NCBI GenBank assembly: GCA_030268105.1
Contig: BSDZ01000079.1
Location: 5,292,001-5,356,000 of the forward strand
Source: Volvox africanus
Taxonomy: Eukaryota > Chlorophyta > Chlorophyceae > Chlamydomonadales > Volvocaceae
Length of the DNA stretch: 64,000 nt
Reading direction: 5' to 3'
Below are positions 44,401-55,900 of the stretch, piece after piece. The notes under the pieces are model-generated. The model saw only the letters and a list, made by a program, of their open reading frames with translations, was not told where the DNA came from and did not search any database. Numbering within the stretch: position 1 is the stretch's first letter; every line of letters begins with the position of its first letter. The position numbers were made by a program, and so were the translations under genes.

Positions 44401-47400
44401 TTAACAGCGCCACTTGCAAGGCCGCCTCCCCCGCCCTCCCCTCCCCCGCCCTCGCCTCACCCCACCTGCAGGTACTTAAAGGCGTCCTCTGTGGCGGGAT
44501 CAAACACCTCCGCGTACGTATGCATCCGCTGAGCAACAGGGTCGGTGAGGATGGCCTCGTGCACCTTTACCTGGGTTCCTCGAAGGACTATCGCCTGCGG
44601 GGAGGGATCCAAAGGCAGGAACGTTGACCGTTGACCCATTTAGTATGAATGGATGGATGGAACGGATATTCCCCTCAGTAAGGGCTTTTATGTCCTTCTG
44701 GCTAATACTTGATACAAATACTTGATCCGTACTCCTTAGCCACACGGGGGCAGGGAGGGAAGGAGGTTGGTCTCCCCGCCTCACGCTTGTGAAACCCTAT
44801 CATATATAAATATGTCAAAACATATATCGTTGCATGGATGGAGCATCCGTCCTGTGTCAGTACCTAATTCGCCAAGCCAGACTCAGCAGCATTCTGAAAG
44901 ACCACAGAAGACCCTTTGAATTTGCCTCTTGGATCCTGCTCACGAAGAAGTTATTTTTTTAATGAAGTAATACGGGAAATCGGCTTCTAGATTCTGGATC
45001 CCCCATCCCTTCCTGGATCCTGGATTCTCTATCCTTCCTATCTCACCTTCAGCTGATCAAATGTGTTCTGCCACTGCACGTTAGACTCCGGCGCCTCCCC
45101 GCTGCCATTGCCAGCGGCGGCGTCAGCAGTGACGGCGGCGGCGCCGCCGCCGCCAGTTGGCCGTACCGCCCTCTTATCGTGCCTATTTTCGTAGGATGAC
45201 GACGCAACCGATCTCCATCCCCACTCAAGCGACTCCGCAATCGGTCCCGGCGGCGTCAACGTCTGAATTTGCGGCGACGGCGGCGGCTGCGGCCCACTGC
45301 TTTGATGCCGGTGGTGGTACTGGTGGTGCATACTGGAGTCGCACCCCTGCTTCATTCCTGCCGCCGTATTTGCAGAGCTGGTGTCGATGTGAGCTTGCCA
45401 ATGTCCTACTTGCTGATGAGGGAGGAGCTGCGTTGATTGCATCGACTGCATTGACGGCGTTGACTGCATTGACGCTATCTGATGCAACATCCACTGCGGA
45501 TTTTGTTGCGAAGGGGGCAATCGCTGCATCTGCACCGCAGGAGCTTGCTGACATTGCTGCTGCTCGTCCTGCTGTTGCATCCCGGGATGTTGCTGGACTA
45601 GCTCCTGAGGATACAACTGTGCTGGTAGCGCCCATTGCTGGTGGGGATGACGTACATCTTGGATTTGGAGCTGCAGGTACGGCTGCTGTTGTAGCAGCCA
45701 CTGCTGTTGCAACAACAATTGTTGCTGTTGATGTTGCTGCTGTTGCTGCTGCATATCAGGAATCCAGGAAGGCACCTGCTGCATCTGCATCTGCTGCGGC
45801 GTTGATAGACAAAGCGACCCATCTCGGCCCTGAAGCTGACCATGATCACCCAGGACAGCGCCGCTCCCGGAACTTATCGTACCACTTGCGCCGCCCGCCA
45901 GGCCGTGAGTGTCATCCACTGAAACCCTTGTGGCGCTGGTCTGCTGCCGCGGCAACATTGGCGGTGAGACGTATCGTGCTGACCCACCGTACTCTTCGTT
46001 TATCTGTGCGCCGCCATCAAAGTTGACCATCACCAGCCCAGGTGCCCCTCTTTGTTGTTGTTGATGATGTTGTTGATGCTGCTGCTGCTGCTGCGGCGGC
46101 GGCGGCGGCTCCCAAACTTCCTTCTGTTGCTGCTGTACCAACCGCTGCTCCTGAGGCAGCGACAGCGGCAATGACTGATTGCCCTGGGATCGCGAAAGTG
46201 AGCTGTAAGATGAATGCGCCAATCCAGTAGGCGGCACTACTGAGGGCGGACTCATGGGTTGGCCAGTCTGCAGGCAAAGGCGAAGCAAAAGTCGCGTGCG
46301 AACTGGTTTATTGCATGCAAAACTCCACGACCAATTACTGTGGGTCAATGGATACAATGTTACGAAAACTAATTTCCGTTGATGGTGGTGGTGCTAGATA
46401 GGTGCACTTTCAAGGCAATCGTTTTAGGCATGGTACGTACGGCACAGGTATTTTCACAACCCAGTCCGATGTCGTCACTCCCAAGCCGACCCCCCATCCT
46501 CCGAAACCCAGCAGGATAAGGCCCCCCTGAGGGGTTGAGACCCGGTTACTTACCTGCTGCTGTCGCACCGATGACCCGCTTTCGGTTCCGGTCTGGAGCT
46601 GCGGCGGCTGCGCGGCGTAATCATGCCGCTGCCGCGCCGGCGGCGGCAGAGGCGGCGCTCGACAATCCCCAACGAGAGTGGCGGCACCCGGTGCCTGCAA
46701 GGAGGTCAGCGCCGCCGCCACCATGGTGCCGCTGCCTCTGGCGCCGCTTCCGTCGTTGCCGCCACCTCTGGCGCCGCTGCCGTCGCTGCCGCCACTGCCG
46801 CTACTACCGGCAGCATTCAATTCAACACCGCCACCGCCTGGCGGGGCCCCGACACTGCGGATGCTGTGGTTGTGAAGGACCGGGTAGGCGCCGCCGCTGC
46901 CACATGTACGGTTGTTGCGGCTCGAGCCTCGTGTGTGACTCTCCATCTCGGACAGCTGCTGCAGCCTCCTGCCAGGTTCATGAAATGACGCATTATCATT
47001 TTTCCTCAGAGGATTTGGATACGACAAAGCGGTCTTTGTACAAATGCACAGTTATTTTTTACGTTATCCGTTAAAGCAGTACACCTCACCGCAACCACCG
47101 CAAAACCCACCAGCCCTCCTCACACGGCGATAGCCCCAGCAGCCCTCGCCCCGCGTCAAACCGTCCCCAAGTTCCGCCCGCATGCCAGTCCCCGCTTGTC
47201 CCTCCCCCCTTCCCAAACCCGTAAGGTCATTCCGTGTGGGCTTAAGGGTAGACCGCAGGTCTGGTCCCTGCCAAGTCTTGACTCAACCACCAGTCAGTTA
47301 TCGTGGCGCACCTGGCTTCAATATCCTGATACACATAATACCGTACCAACGGCATTACGAAAATAATTGTTAGTACGGTACATCCGCCCGCGGCGCAGGC

Positions 47401-50179
47401 GCTGACCCAGGCGCATTTATTGGAGCTCCATTTAACACGCGTATCCGCTCCCTAGGGGAGTGGTAGAGGGGTAAGGGATGTATTACGAGGGCAGTGCGGT
47501 GACTGAAGAGGATGTGTTGGGACGTTGGAACGTTGGGATGTTGGGAATTGAATTCCCCTTTTGGTTGTCACTTTTCACTGATTGCGTTTCACTCGTCACT
47601 TGTCACTCGTCATCACCATGCGGGATCATTCATAGGCCATGGCAATAAAAGTGAAGCACTGTTCCTGGTGAGGCTGTGGCTGAATTACCCAATAAGCATG
47701 GGAGGAGCTCGAATGAGGACACCAATACGGATAGAAGTACGGAAAGGAGTACGGATACAGATAACTGGACAGAATAAAGTTGAGCACAGAAACAATACAC
47801 ACACACAAACACAAACACAAGCACTGAAACAACAGGCTGATGTACGGCGTCCAAAGGCTGAGGTACGCACCTTGTACAGGACGAAGTATACGTTAACGAA
47901 AACCGTGAAGAGGACGAGCAACGGCAACGCCTGCGACGTGATCAGTCAGACAAGGTTAGATTCGATAAACGCAAAAAACGCAAGGGTTTCAAAAACTGTT
48001 CCTTGTGATTGGCTCTTTGAGTGAGGCAGTCGTGGTGACTACTGCTATAATGCGAGCTTCAGTCCGACCCTAGCGACTGGTCTAGAAATCTGGAAATGCA
48101 CAAACCGAGCTTACTTGCGCACCCTACCCGATCCCCTGCCTAACCCAAAAAGTATATAAAAACAGTCCAAAGATCTAAATCGTCAACTCCCAACTATTTT
48201 CGATGTCTGTTGCATTTCTGTGCTTGACTTTTGGTTTGATGGGCCATTGCTCGGTAACGTTGCAACACTAACGAACCGCCGTATTTTTACGGCGGCAAAC
48301 CCGGATCCTGTTCGTACGCACCCAGAAAGCCAAGTCCAAGCTCCGTTCCCGGCGTAGGATAGCGGTACGCACGAGGAAGAACAGAAATGCCGTGGCGAGT
48401 CCGGAAATCAGCGGGGAGACAAACCAAGACACCACGATGGGCACCTGCGACATCGGCGATTTAAAGATACGGCGGTTTGGTGGTGGTAGTGGTGGTAGAG
48501 GGGAGAGGGTTTGGAGCGGCAACTGGGAGAACCCAGAGCCGGACCTGCCACCAATACAGCAGAAGTGGATACATGCAATTAATTAATATTTTTATATGCA
48601 TATTATAATAAAATATGTAAATGTATACGTATATATAGATGAGGGGTACGTATATAGATGAGGGATATATACGCATATATATACGCATATAGATGAGGGG
48701 TACGCATATAGATGAGGGATACGTATATAATACCAGGAGCAATAACGGAAGGCATGCACGATTTCAAGGTTTTAAGCAGGCTCACCATGCCCTTCATGTA
48801 CGGAAATTCCTCCTGTGGCTCCAACCAAACAACCGCCTTTGGGCCGCCGTACACAAATGCGAAGCCAAGCACTGCACCGGCTGTAAATTCACAGGTTTTG
48901 AAATACGTACAAGATACAGATTAATAATCATTTTGAACAGTTATTTGTAGTTTCAAAAAATTAAATGCAGGCAGCATGAAATGCCGACCCAAACTAAGTC
49001 ATGTACCTACGGAAAGCGATCGTCCGCAGACACCCTGAAGGAAGCGCGAACGGTGCCCTCATAGGTGCCCAACGTCCCAAATTACACGCAACACAAAAGT
49101 TTGGTTCCCGAAAGCAATATACGACAATTTACCATCCACACATCAACACAAATATTGAAATGAACAAATTCGTACCGATCGAGTGAGTCGTTGAGACCGG
49201 CAGCTCGAGATAGGTAGCGATGATCAGCCAGGTGCCAGATGACACCAGCGCGCAAAGCATGCCGTACATGTAAATCTCCGGATTCTGTTCAAATGCCGTC
49301 TGGATGCACACGCGGATGGAAACCGACGGAACAAATTCCCAGGAAAATGACGTTAAGAAAACAAAGTGCCACATCGGCAACGTCAGTGTCGACCGACCCA
49401 AATGCAACAACCGTAATCGACCATACAATCCGTACGATCTGTTCCGACCCAAATCGCAATACCCAAACCGCAGCGACCCAAGTCAAGGACACACACTCAC
49501 ATATTCCATTCAATAAACCTACCAGTTTGGCTATTCCAGATGCCACTGTGCGCGTCACTCCACCACCCAGCAATACACTGCCGCTAAACTCACACACGGT
49601 GGCGATCAGAAGTGCCTGCCGCATGGTGAGCGTGCGCGCGGCGACGCTGCTTCCGAAGGCGTTTGCGACATCATTGGCGCCTGAGTTTTTCGATGTGATA
49701 TATAAGATATGTGTTGAAAGGGCGATGAAATTGAATAAGCTTCCGAAAGCTGTTCACGTCACTCTACCGGCACGCGCGGCCTTTTCACGATATCGTCGTA
49801 AACCCTAACAAATAATACTGGCGGGATCTGCGACTCAGTCAAACATACTTACGATTTCCTGTGTCATATCTACGGCTGGCTTGATTTCCCAAATCTAAGA
49901 AAAGTTTTGTGCTAGGCAGCATACTGCCGTGCCTATCGAGTGCCAGCAATTGTACAAAGCGGGTGGAGCTTGGCTGCAGGCTGCTCCGTAATCATGTAGC
50001 CACCATACCCACCTATTCCGTAAGCCTGCGGGCGAGAATGAGTTGACACGTGAGTGGATGAATGTCCTTGTGCCTAGCGTATGTCAACCGTCGAGGATGG
50101 CAATAGGCAATCTTACTGTGAAGAAAGCTGCCAGGCATCCAGTTACAACAATCCATGTATAGTCATTCCAGACAGCCAT
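41461..50179 (-). CDS. PiT/PHO4-family sodium-phosphate symporter with long central loop
   Basis: Exons in transcript order (high to low coordinate): 50179-50117, 50025-50013, 49680-49523, 49299-49176, 48880-48786, 48444-48322, 47930-47871, 46958-46554, 46267-45047, 44594-44466, 44161-44060, 42927-42849, 42578-42439, 42252-42041, 41746-41461. Phases close exactly, giving 1,069 residues. Both PHO4 signature halves are present: [19 protein letters not shown] near residue 22 and [19 protein letters not shown] near residue 800. Other hallmarks are [32 protein letters not shown] and [10 protein letters not shown]. PiT proteins import phosphate with sodium at the plasma membrane; algal members are often called PTB. 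Between the two membrane halves lies a 542-residue Gln/Gly/Pro-rich hydrophilic loop encoded mostly by two exons. The 13-base second exon completes the first signature. The loop's left acceptor (46958) is the least certain junction. Confidence 0.92.
42607..42717 (+). repeat. Dispersed intronic repeat B, copy 2
   Basis: Matches 14890-14990 in the same plus-strand orientation, with substitutions such as ACTATCC for ACTAACC. It lies between PiT exons 42578-42439 and 42927-42849. Confidence 0.8.
43640..43679. repeat. Short inverted repeat (hairpin) with CACGTG arms
   Basis: GGAGCACGTGGC at 43640-43651 is the exact reverse complement of GCCACGTGCTCC at 43668-43679. The loop is 16 bases and the stem extends imperfectly through G-rich and C-rich flanks. 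It lies in a GC-rich part of a PiT intron (about 43040-43750) that differs in composition from the AT-rich sequence after it. Confidence 0.7.
48628..48725. repeat. ATATAGATGAGGG(G/A)TACG tandem repeat
   Basis: Four degenerate copies of a unit containing TATAGATGAGGG in a PiT intron. Confidence 0.75.
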
Positions 50180-51303
50180 GTGGGAATAGCAGTGACGTTC
50201 AACGTTTTCGCGGGCGTTTCTTTACTATGCTATTGCTGATGCGACACACAGTTGCGCGGGGAGACTTATAAGCCTATAAGGACAAAGCCTTTATAAAGCA
50301 GCATTCTAAAAGTCAGATCTAGGTTTTCCTCGGCTTCACACAGCGGCCGCCTAGCAGTGCCTGGTAACATCCTAACAACGACTTAACTTTCGTCACTGTT
50401 GTCATTGAAGACCTCGATGCATCCCCGAAGCTATATATCTAACACTTAAATCAGTACAAGTCTTCGACCCAAAAAAGCTCAAGGGTAGATTGAAAACGAG
50501 CATCTTAGGACTTCGTTGGCTTATAGTACGGCACGATGCCTCCGTCCTAACCGGCATCGGAACCTCTAATGTAAATTATCGACATCCGCGATTCTGATTA
50601 GTAATAGCTGTTCATAAGTTATTCATAAAATCTGTTACAGAAGAAACTTGTGGTATCGTTGACTCCAATACGTGGAGGTGGTGTCAACGAATAGCCAGAA
50701 TCCAGAAGCTAACTTCCAAACTATGAAAAATTCTTAGTTTTACGTGCTTTGCCTCATTATCTTCATTTACCTCCTTTCAGTGCGGTACCACGGATCCACG
50801 CATTAAAGCTCAGTTCCTTGGGTGTTGTGGGCTTTTCCTTGAGCCATATCCCTTGTATCCTTTGTAATTAGGTCTATTCTTCCATTGCTTAATCTATTCG
50901 CCATTCCAACCCGTGGTGTGACCGTTGGAGACAGGTTGGAAGTTGGAGCCGTCCTCAAAGCGCAAAACAGCAACATTAATGAATGAACGTAGAATACATG
51001 GCCGGTTCAATTCCAAACAAGTACATAGGATTAATCATAAAATCCATAGGTGGACATCATCGCTACCTACTGTATGACGGTGTCCTCGGCCTGAATGTCC
51101 CTCGCTGTGCTTAACACCCACCTGAATACAGTTCAAGCCTTACGTTATATCAGCAAAACATGATATATTCAAGATGGCCATGCAGAAAGGTTGGCTCCGA
51201 AAAGAAGTCGTGGTTCATGGAGTTTGGCGCTCTGAGTAATTTTGAGCACTAATAGTTTGGAATCAAAGGCATCGATGGTCTGACGCCTAAGGAAGGCGTA
51301 GCG
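50180..51303. other. Divergent promoter region of the PiT and GPHR genes
   Basis: About 1.1 kb separates the ATG of the minus-strand phosphate transporter from the ATG of the plus-strand GPHR gene, so both promoters and 5' UTRs must lie here. The sequence is AT-leaning and I could not identify a convincing TATA box or regulatory site. Confidence 0.6.
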
Positions 51304-54300
51304 ATGGACGTGCTGGGGCTAGCTGTTGCCATTTTTTGTTTCAGCTCCTGCTTTCTGTTGGGCTGGTGGTTCTTGAACCGGAGCCTTTATAATCACTTGG
51401 AAGAGCGAGACTACCATGTTCAGGTGCGCCAAGCTCATCGCACCACCAGACGGACATCCGCCACATCATGCTTCTTGCCTAACAATTTACACCCACTCTA
51501 TTCTCTCGGTTAGGCTCTCTGGTCAACCGTATTCGCCTTATCATGTAATTTTATCAGCCTCGTCCTTTTCGAGATTGTCAACGTCATGGACCCTGGGTGG
51601 GTGTGTAGTCCAGGGTCACCTTAGGCTCGTTAGGACACAGTTCCCCGTCAAACGCCGCACACTTTCCCCTCGGAGCGCATCCTTTCCGTCATCACTTCCT
51701 CCTCCCTTTCCCCAAACCTCCAACACACGTTTCCCAGCCATCCTGGTCTCCGCCGCCGGGAGGCCCATTTCCCCTCACGACGCCGCCTCTACGCCCCCGA
51801 CGAAATCCGTACTCACACCGATCCGGAAACCATTCCCGCGTGAAATTGAAATTGCTACAGACAGCTTATACGAAGGGTTACGACGTATTCCTCCTTGCAC
51901 TTTCACCCGCCCATGGCTTTAGGACCGGCGTCGTGTCTTGGAAGTCCTTTCTCTGACTCATTGCCGTATCGGTGTAAACATCAATCACATCCAAGAACCA
52001 GACGATCCGTCTATTAGGGTTTTTCTTATAACTTCGTTATGCGTTCTTGGCGGACCGGAGGAAGCGAGCACCACGTACTAGCGTGCTGTCTACCCGCCTA
52101 CGACCTCCCTCGGATGTCCACGGACGGCCGCCCTGATCATCCTCTGACAGGCTCCGAAGAGTGGCATGGTACCTTAATGTGTACGGCATGCTGGCATTGC
52201 TGCTGGGTGTATTGCCGTACTACCACAGCTACCGTCTGCTTTCCTGTGCAGGTGAGAGGGGCATGATTTGGAAGGGCCCCGGGGCTTAGGGGTTTTGAGA
52301 TATGACGCGGTGGGTTCAGGTCTGTGGCTTGTGGGAGGGCAGGTGTGGTGATTCGTTGGTTGTTGGATACTGTCGACAAACTTGGATCAACTAACAATGT
52401 GGTTAGCTCCTGATGTACCTGTTCATGTTGCCTCGGGAGCTCCTGGAAGCGTCCCTTCATCTTCCGACCCACGGGTCGGCTCCGCTTTTCAATCTGGTTC
52501 GGACACACATGCAAAAAGACCGCACACGTGCAGCTATTATTGCGCGACCAACAGGCTCTCCCCGTGATGCCGGCTCCCTCGGCACACACACGCATACCCA
52601 CCTCACTCTCCTGCACACACCTTTACCTTCCGACCCACGGGTCGGTTCCCCGCTTCCCAGGCTCCCTGCGCCGCGGCCACGTGGCGGTGGGCGCGGCGTT
52701 GTTCTGGGCGACCTTCATGTATGGCTTCTGGCGGCTGGGCACCTACCTCCCTGGAGTTCCCCCCGCCACAGAGGGGGTATTCCGCATGAAGCAAGCCATC
52801 AGCCGCGTAGGCGTCATGGGGACATGGATGATTGCCGTACTATCCGGCTACGCTGCTGTTAGCTTTCCGTACTCGTACCTTTCACTCTTCGTACGACCAG
52901 TGGAGGCGTTTGAAATTGTAGCCATGGAAGAACAGAGCCGACAGGTATGTCTGTCAGGATGGACGTAGGTAGGTAGGTAGGTGGGTAGGGTATTATTACA
53001 TTGTGGGCGGCGTGCAAGTCCCCTGACTTTGCCCTGAAGGGACGAGCACCGGGCGGGGGCCCTGACCGGGCCGAACCACAGCGCAGGCAGTGGGGAACAC
53101 ACGGCTTAGTCTTCCTGTCCTGCCGCCTTCTTTCCTTCTCGTCAGGCCCAAGTGATGTGCGAGGAGAAGCGGCGGCGTATTGAACTGGCCCGCCAGGAAA
53201 TGGAGCGGATGACAGAGGGACGAAAGGGCTTGGGGCTGAACCTTGGACTGGGGCTCGGGGGCGGGGGCGGCGGCGGCGGCAACCAGGCACATCAGCGATT
53301 TTTGGCAGGGGCTGGGGCTGGTGGGGGGACCGGTGCTTCCGGAGCAACCCTTACCTCGCGTCTGGGCAGCGTAGTTGGGGGCCTTATGTCGTGGGGCCAC
53401 CCCACGACCCCCGCGGATACCATCCGCGTGTTGGAGGCGGAGGTGCGCTCTTTGGAGAGCCTCCACAAGTGAGTGTTTGTGTTTCTGTTTGTCTCTATAT
53501 TAGACGTTAAGATCTCCATATGTGAGTAAAAAACGTGAGTGTGTATTGTGGGTGAAAAGGGCGGGGGGTGGATTTAGGGTTTTGGATGTGATTTTTCATA
53601 AAGAAGACGCCTAATACGGGATGCTTAACAGGAGGGACAGCCGATGGCTGTTACCATGTCCCCGTGTAGCCTGCGATGCACCGGGAGATGCGCCGCTTCT
53701 GGCTCCCTGACATCCATCTCCCTCGGATGTATTCATCGTTGCCTCACTGACCCCGTCCTTCACTGACCCTACTTGCCCGGATTCCGTTCTGATGACCTTC
53801 ACGGAGCAACAGAACGTTGGCAGTAGAGTTGGCGGAGCTGAAGTCCGAGCGAGCCAGGGCGCTTGAGAGCCGTACGCTGGCGGGACATTGCAAAAACGCA
53901 CTGGGATATGCCATGTCGGCATATTGTGTGTACAAGTGAGCACCGCTGTCCACCTGCCCATATGTACGGGTATGCGGGTGCGATGTTGTAGCTGTTTTGC
54001 ATGTACCTTCATCTTGGGTTGCGCAAAGATTTCTTGGGATCTGCTTGTATGTCGTACATCAGGACATCATGGCATTCAGGCTGTGCATTGTGTCAGTAGG
54101 TCCACATGTACGGTACATGCCCAACCTTAAAACCATAAATCATAAAATTTAAAACCATAAAACCATAAGGAGATATCTTGTTTCGTAAGATGACGTCGCC
54201 TGAGCTGACGTCGTCGTGTTTCATTCTCCCTTATTAGAACCTCCCTGATTAGAATGCCTTAAAGACGTTCTGAATGTACGGTATGTGGGATCATTCGCTG

Positions 54301-55900
54301 CTGTTGCTCGCCCGCGCCCGCTCCAGGATGTACACCAGCCTGAAAGCGCTCATTTTTGGGGAGGACCTGGTTAGTGATACGGTCGGATCCGCACTCAGTT
54401 TTGCGCTGCGATGGATGTCCCATGGGTCCATCAATGTGGACGTGCAGCTGCTCTCGCAGTACCTCACACTGGCCTTCATTGGGGGCATCAGCGCCATGTC
54501 GCTGAGGGGATTTCTGAAGAATCTGCGGAAGGTGCGTGTCTGCGTGCGTGCCTATATGTGTATATGTGTGTGTATGGGGATGAGTGTATGGAAGAGTATG
54601 TACCCCCCCTCCATCGTCCTCTGTCGTCGCGCGCTGCAACAAGTGTCGACACACCGTCTCACATCTGTTCGCCTTCTTCCCTGCAACTGCATCTGCATCT
54701 GAGCCCGGACCCCAGGCATCCGGCCGTCTTCGCATTTGACTCCGCCATCTGGCGCTGCCTCCCCCCTCCCCACCTCCACTCCCGACACACATTGCTGCTG
54801 ACGTGTGCCTGTAAAACGGCTCTTCCAAAAATCCTGCTACAACTATGACAAAAAGCTTCAACCGATAACTACCCATCGCCGCCTCCATCACAACGCGTGC
54901 AGCGCAGTGCGTAATGTGATTCCGTCATCTAACCCTGCCCCGCGTCCTTTTGCCCTCTTCCCTCCCGGGCTCCACGTCCATGCGTGTGCGTGTGCGTGCG
55001 TGTGGATGTGTTTTGTGTTCCTGCAGTTATTTTCCTTCGTCCGCGGAGCCGGCACCGCCAGCTCCTTGGTCCTGCTGCTAACCCAGGTGACCGGGTTCTA
55101 CGCGGTGTCATCGCTGCTGCTCATTCGGAAGAATGTGCCGCTGGAGTACCGTTCGGGGATGGACGCGGCGATGGGTGGACAACTGGACTTCCAGTTCTTC
55201 CACAGGTATAGTAAGATATGTGTGTGTGTGTTTGCGTGTATGTGTATGTGTATGTGTATGCGTGTATATGTATGTGCATGTGCGTGTATGTGTGTGTATG
55301 TGTGTATATGTATGGGTATGGGTATGCGTGTATGCGTATGGGTATGGGTATGGGTATGCGTGTATGGGTATGGGTATGTGCGTGAACGCGTAAACGTTCC
55401 TGGGCAGCCTTCCTCACCTGCTGCCCATGTGCCCGTGTGTGTTTCCAAACATGTGCGTGATTTTGTGTATGTGTGTTTGTGTGTGCGCCTGTGTATGTGT
55501 GTATGGATGTGTGCATAGTGATTACATGCAAGTACAGGAGGTGCTGGGCCCCCCTAGCGACCCCTTACGTACATTCTTAAGATGCCTCGGAGCATCACCA
55601 CTCCCTTTCCCCTCTTCTTCATCTTTATTTTATCTTTCCCCGCCCGCCTCATCGCTGCTCCCTTTCCCCTCGCCCGCCTCATCGCTGCTCCCTTTCCCCT
55701 CGCCCGCCTCATCACTGCTCCCTTTCCCCGCCCGCCTAACCCACCAATCCACGTGCAGGTGGTTCAATGGCCTGTTCCTTGCCAGTGCGCTACTGACCTT
55801 GCTGCTGCTGTACGGGCAGTACCAGGCCCACAAGTATGACCCTCTGGAGTTGCTACCAACGACCAATAACTCCTACTACAAAGGTTCGTCAAGAAGATAA
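51304..55900 (+). CDS. GPHR: Golgi pH regulator / GTG-type multipass membrane protein
   Basis: Exons: 51304-51423, 51514-51596, 52151-52251, 52661-52944, 53146-53468, 53813-53935, 54327-54531, 55027-55205, 55759-55900. Phases close, giving 519 residues, slightly longer than the usual 455-470. Family hallmarks run end to end: an N-terminal membrane helix (LGWWFLNRSLYNHLEERDYHVQ region), FWATFMYGFWRLG, ISRVGVMGTWMIAVLSGYAA, the charged cytosolic coiled-coil segment around KRRRIELARQEMERM and TIRVLEAEVRSLESLHK, the membrane segments GGISAMSLRGFL and LTQVTGFYAVSSLLLIRK, and a C-terminal helix. Animal GPHR supports anion conductance and acidification of the Golgi; plant GTG1/GTG2 are homologues localised to Golgi/ER. 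The extra length is a Gly-rich insertion (LGLGLGGGGG onward) in the cytosolic loop encoded by 53146-53468. The ATG at 51304 begins the conserved N-terminus. Confidence 0.94.
55216..55390. repeat. (GTATGT/GTATGG)n low-complexity tract
   Basis: TGTGTATG- and GGTATG-type repeats fill the start of the last GPHR intron. Confidence 0.8.
55638..55737. repeat. 30-base tandem repeat in the last GPHR intron
   Basis: Three copies of a GCCCGCCTCATCGCTGCTCC-containing 30-base unit, the third with one substitution and a truncated end, lie just upstream of the final acceptor at 55757-55758. Confidence 0.85.

Noticed and set aside
45157..46026. 289-residue plus-strand Ala-rich open frame
   Set aside because: It is the antisense shadow of the Gln-rich PiT loop exon.
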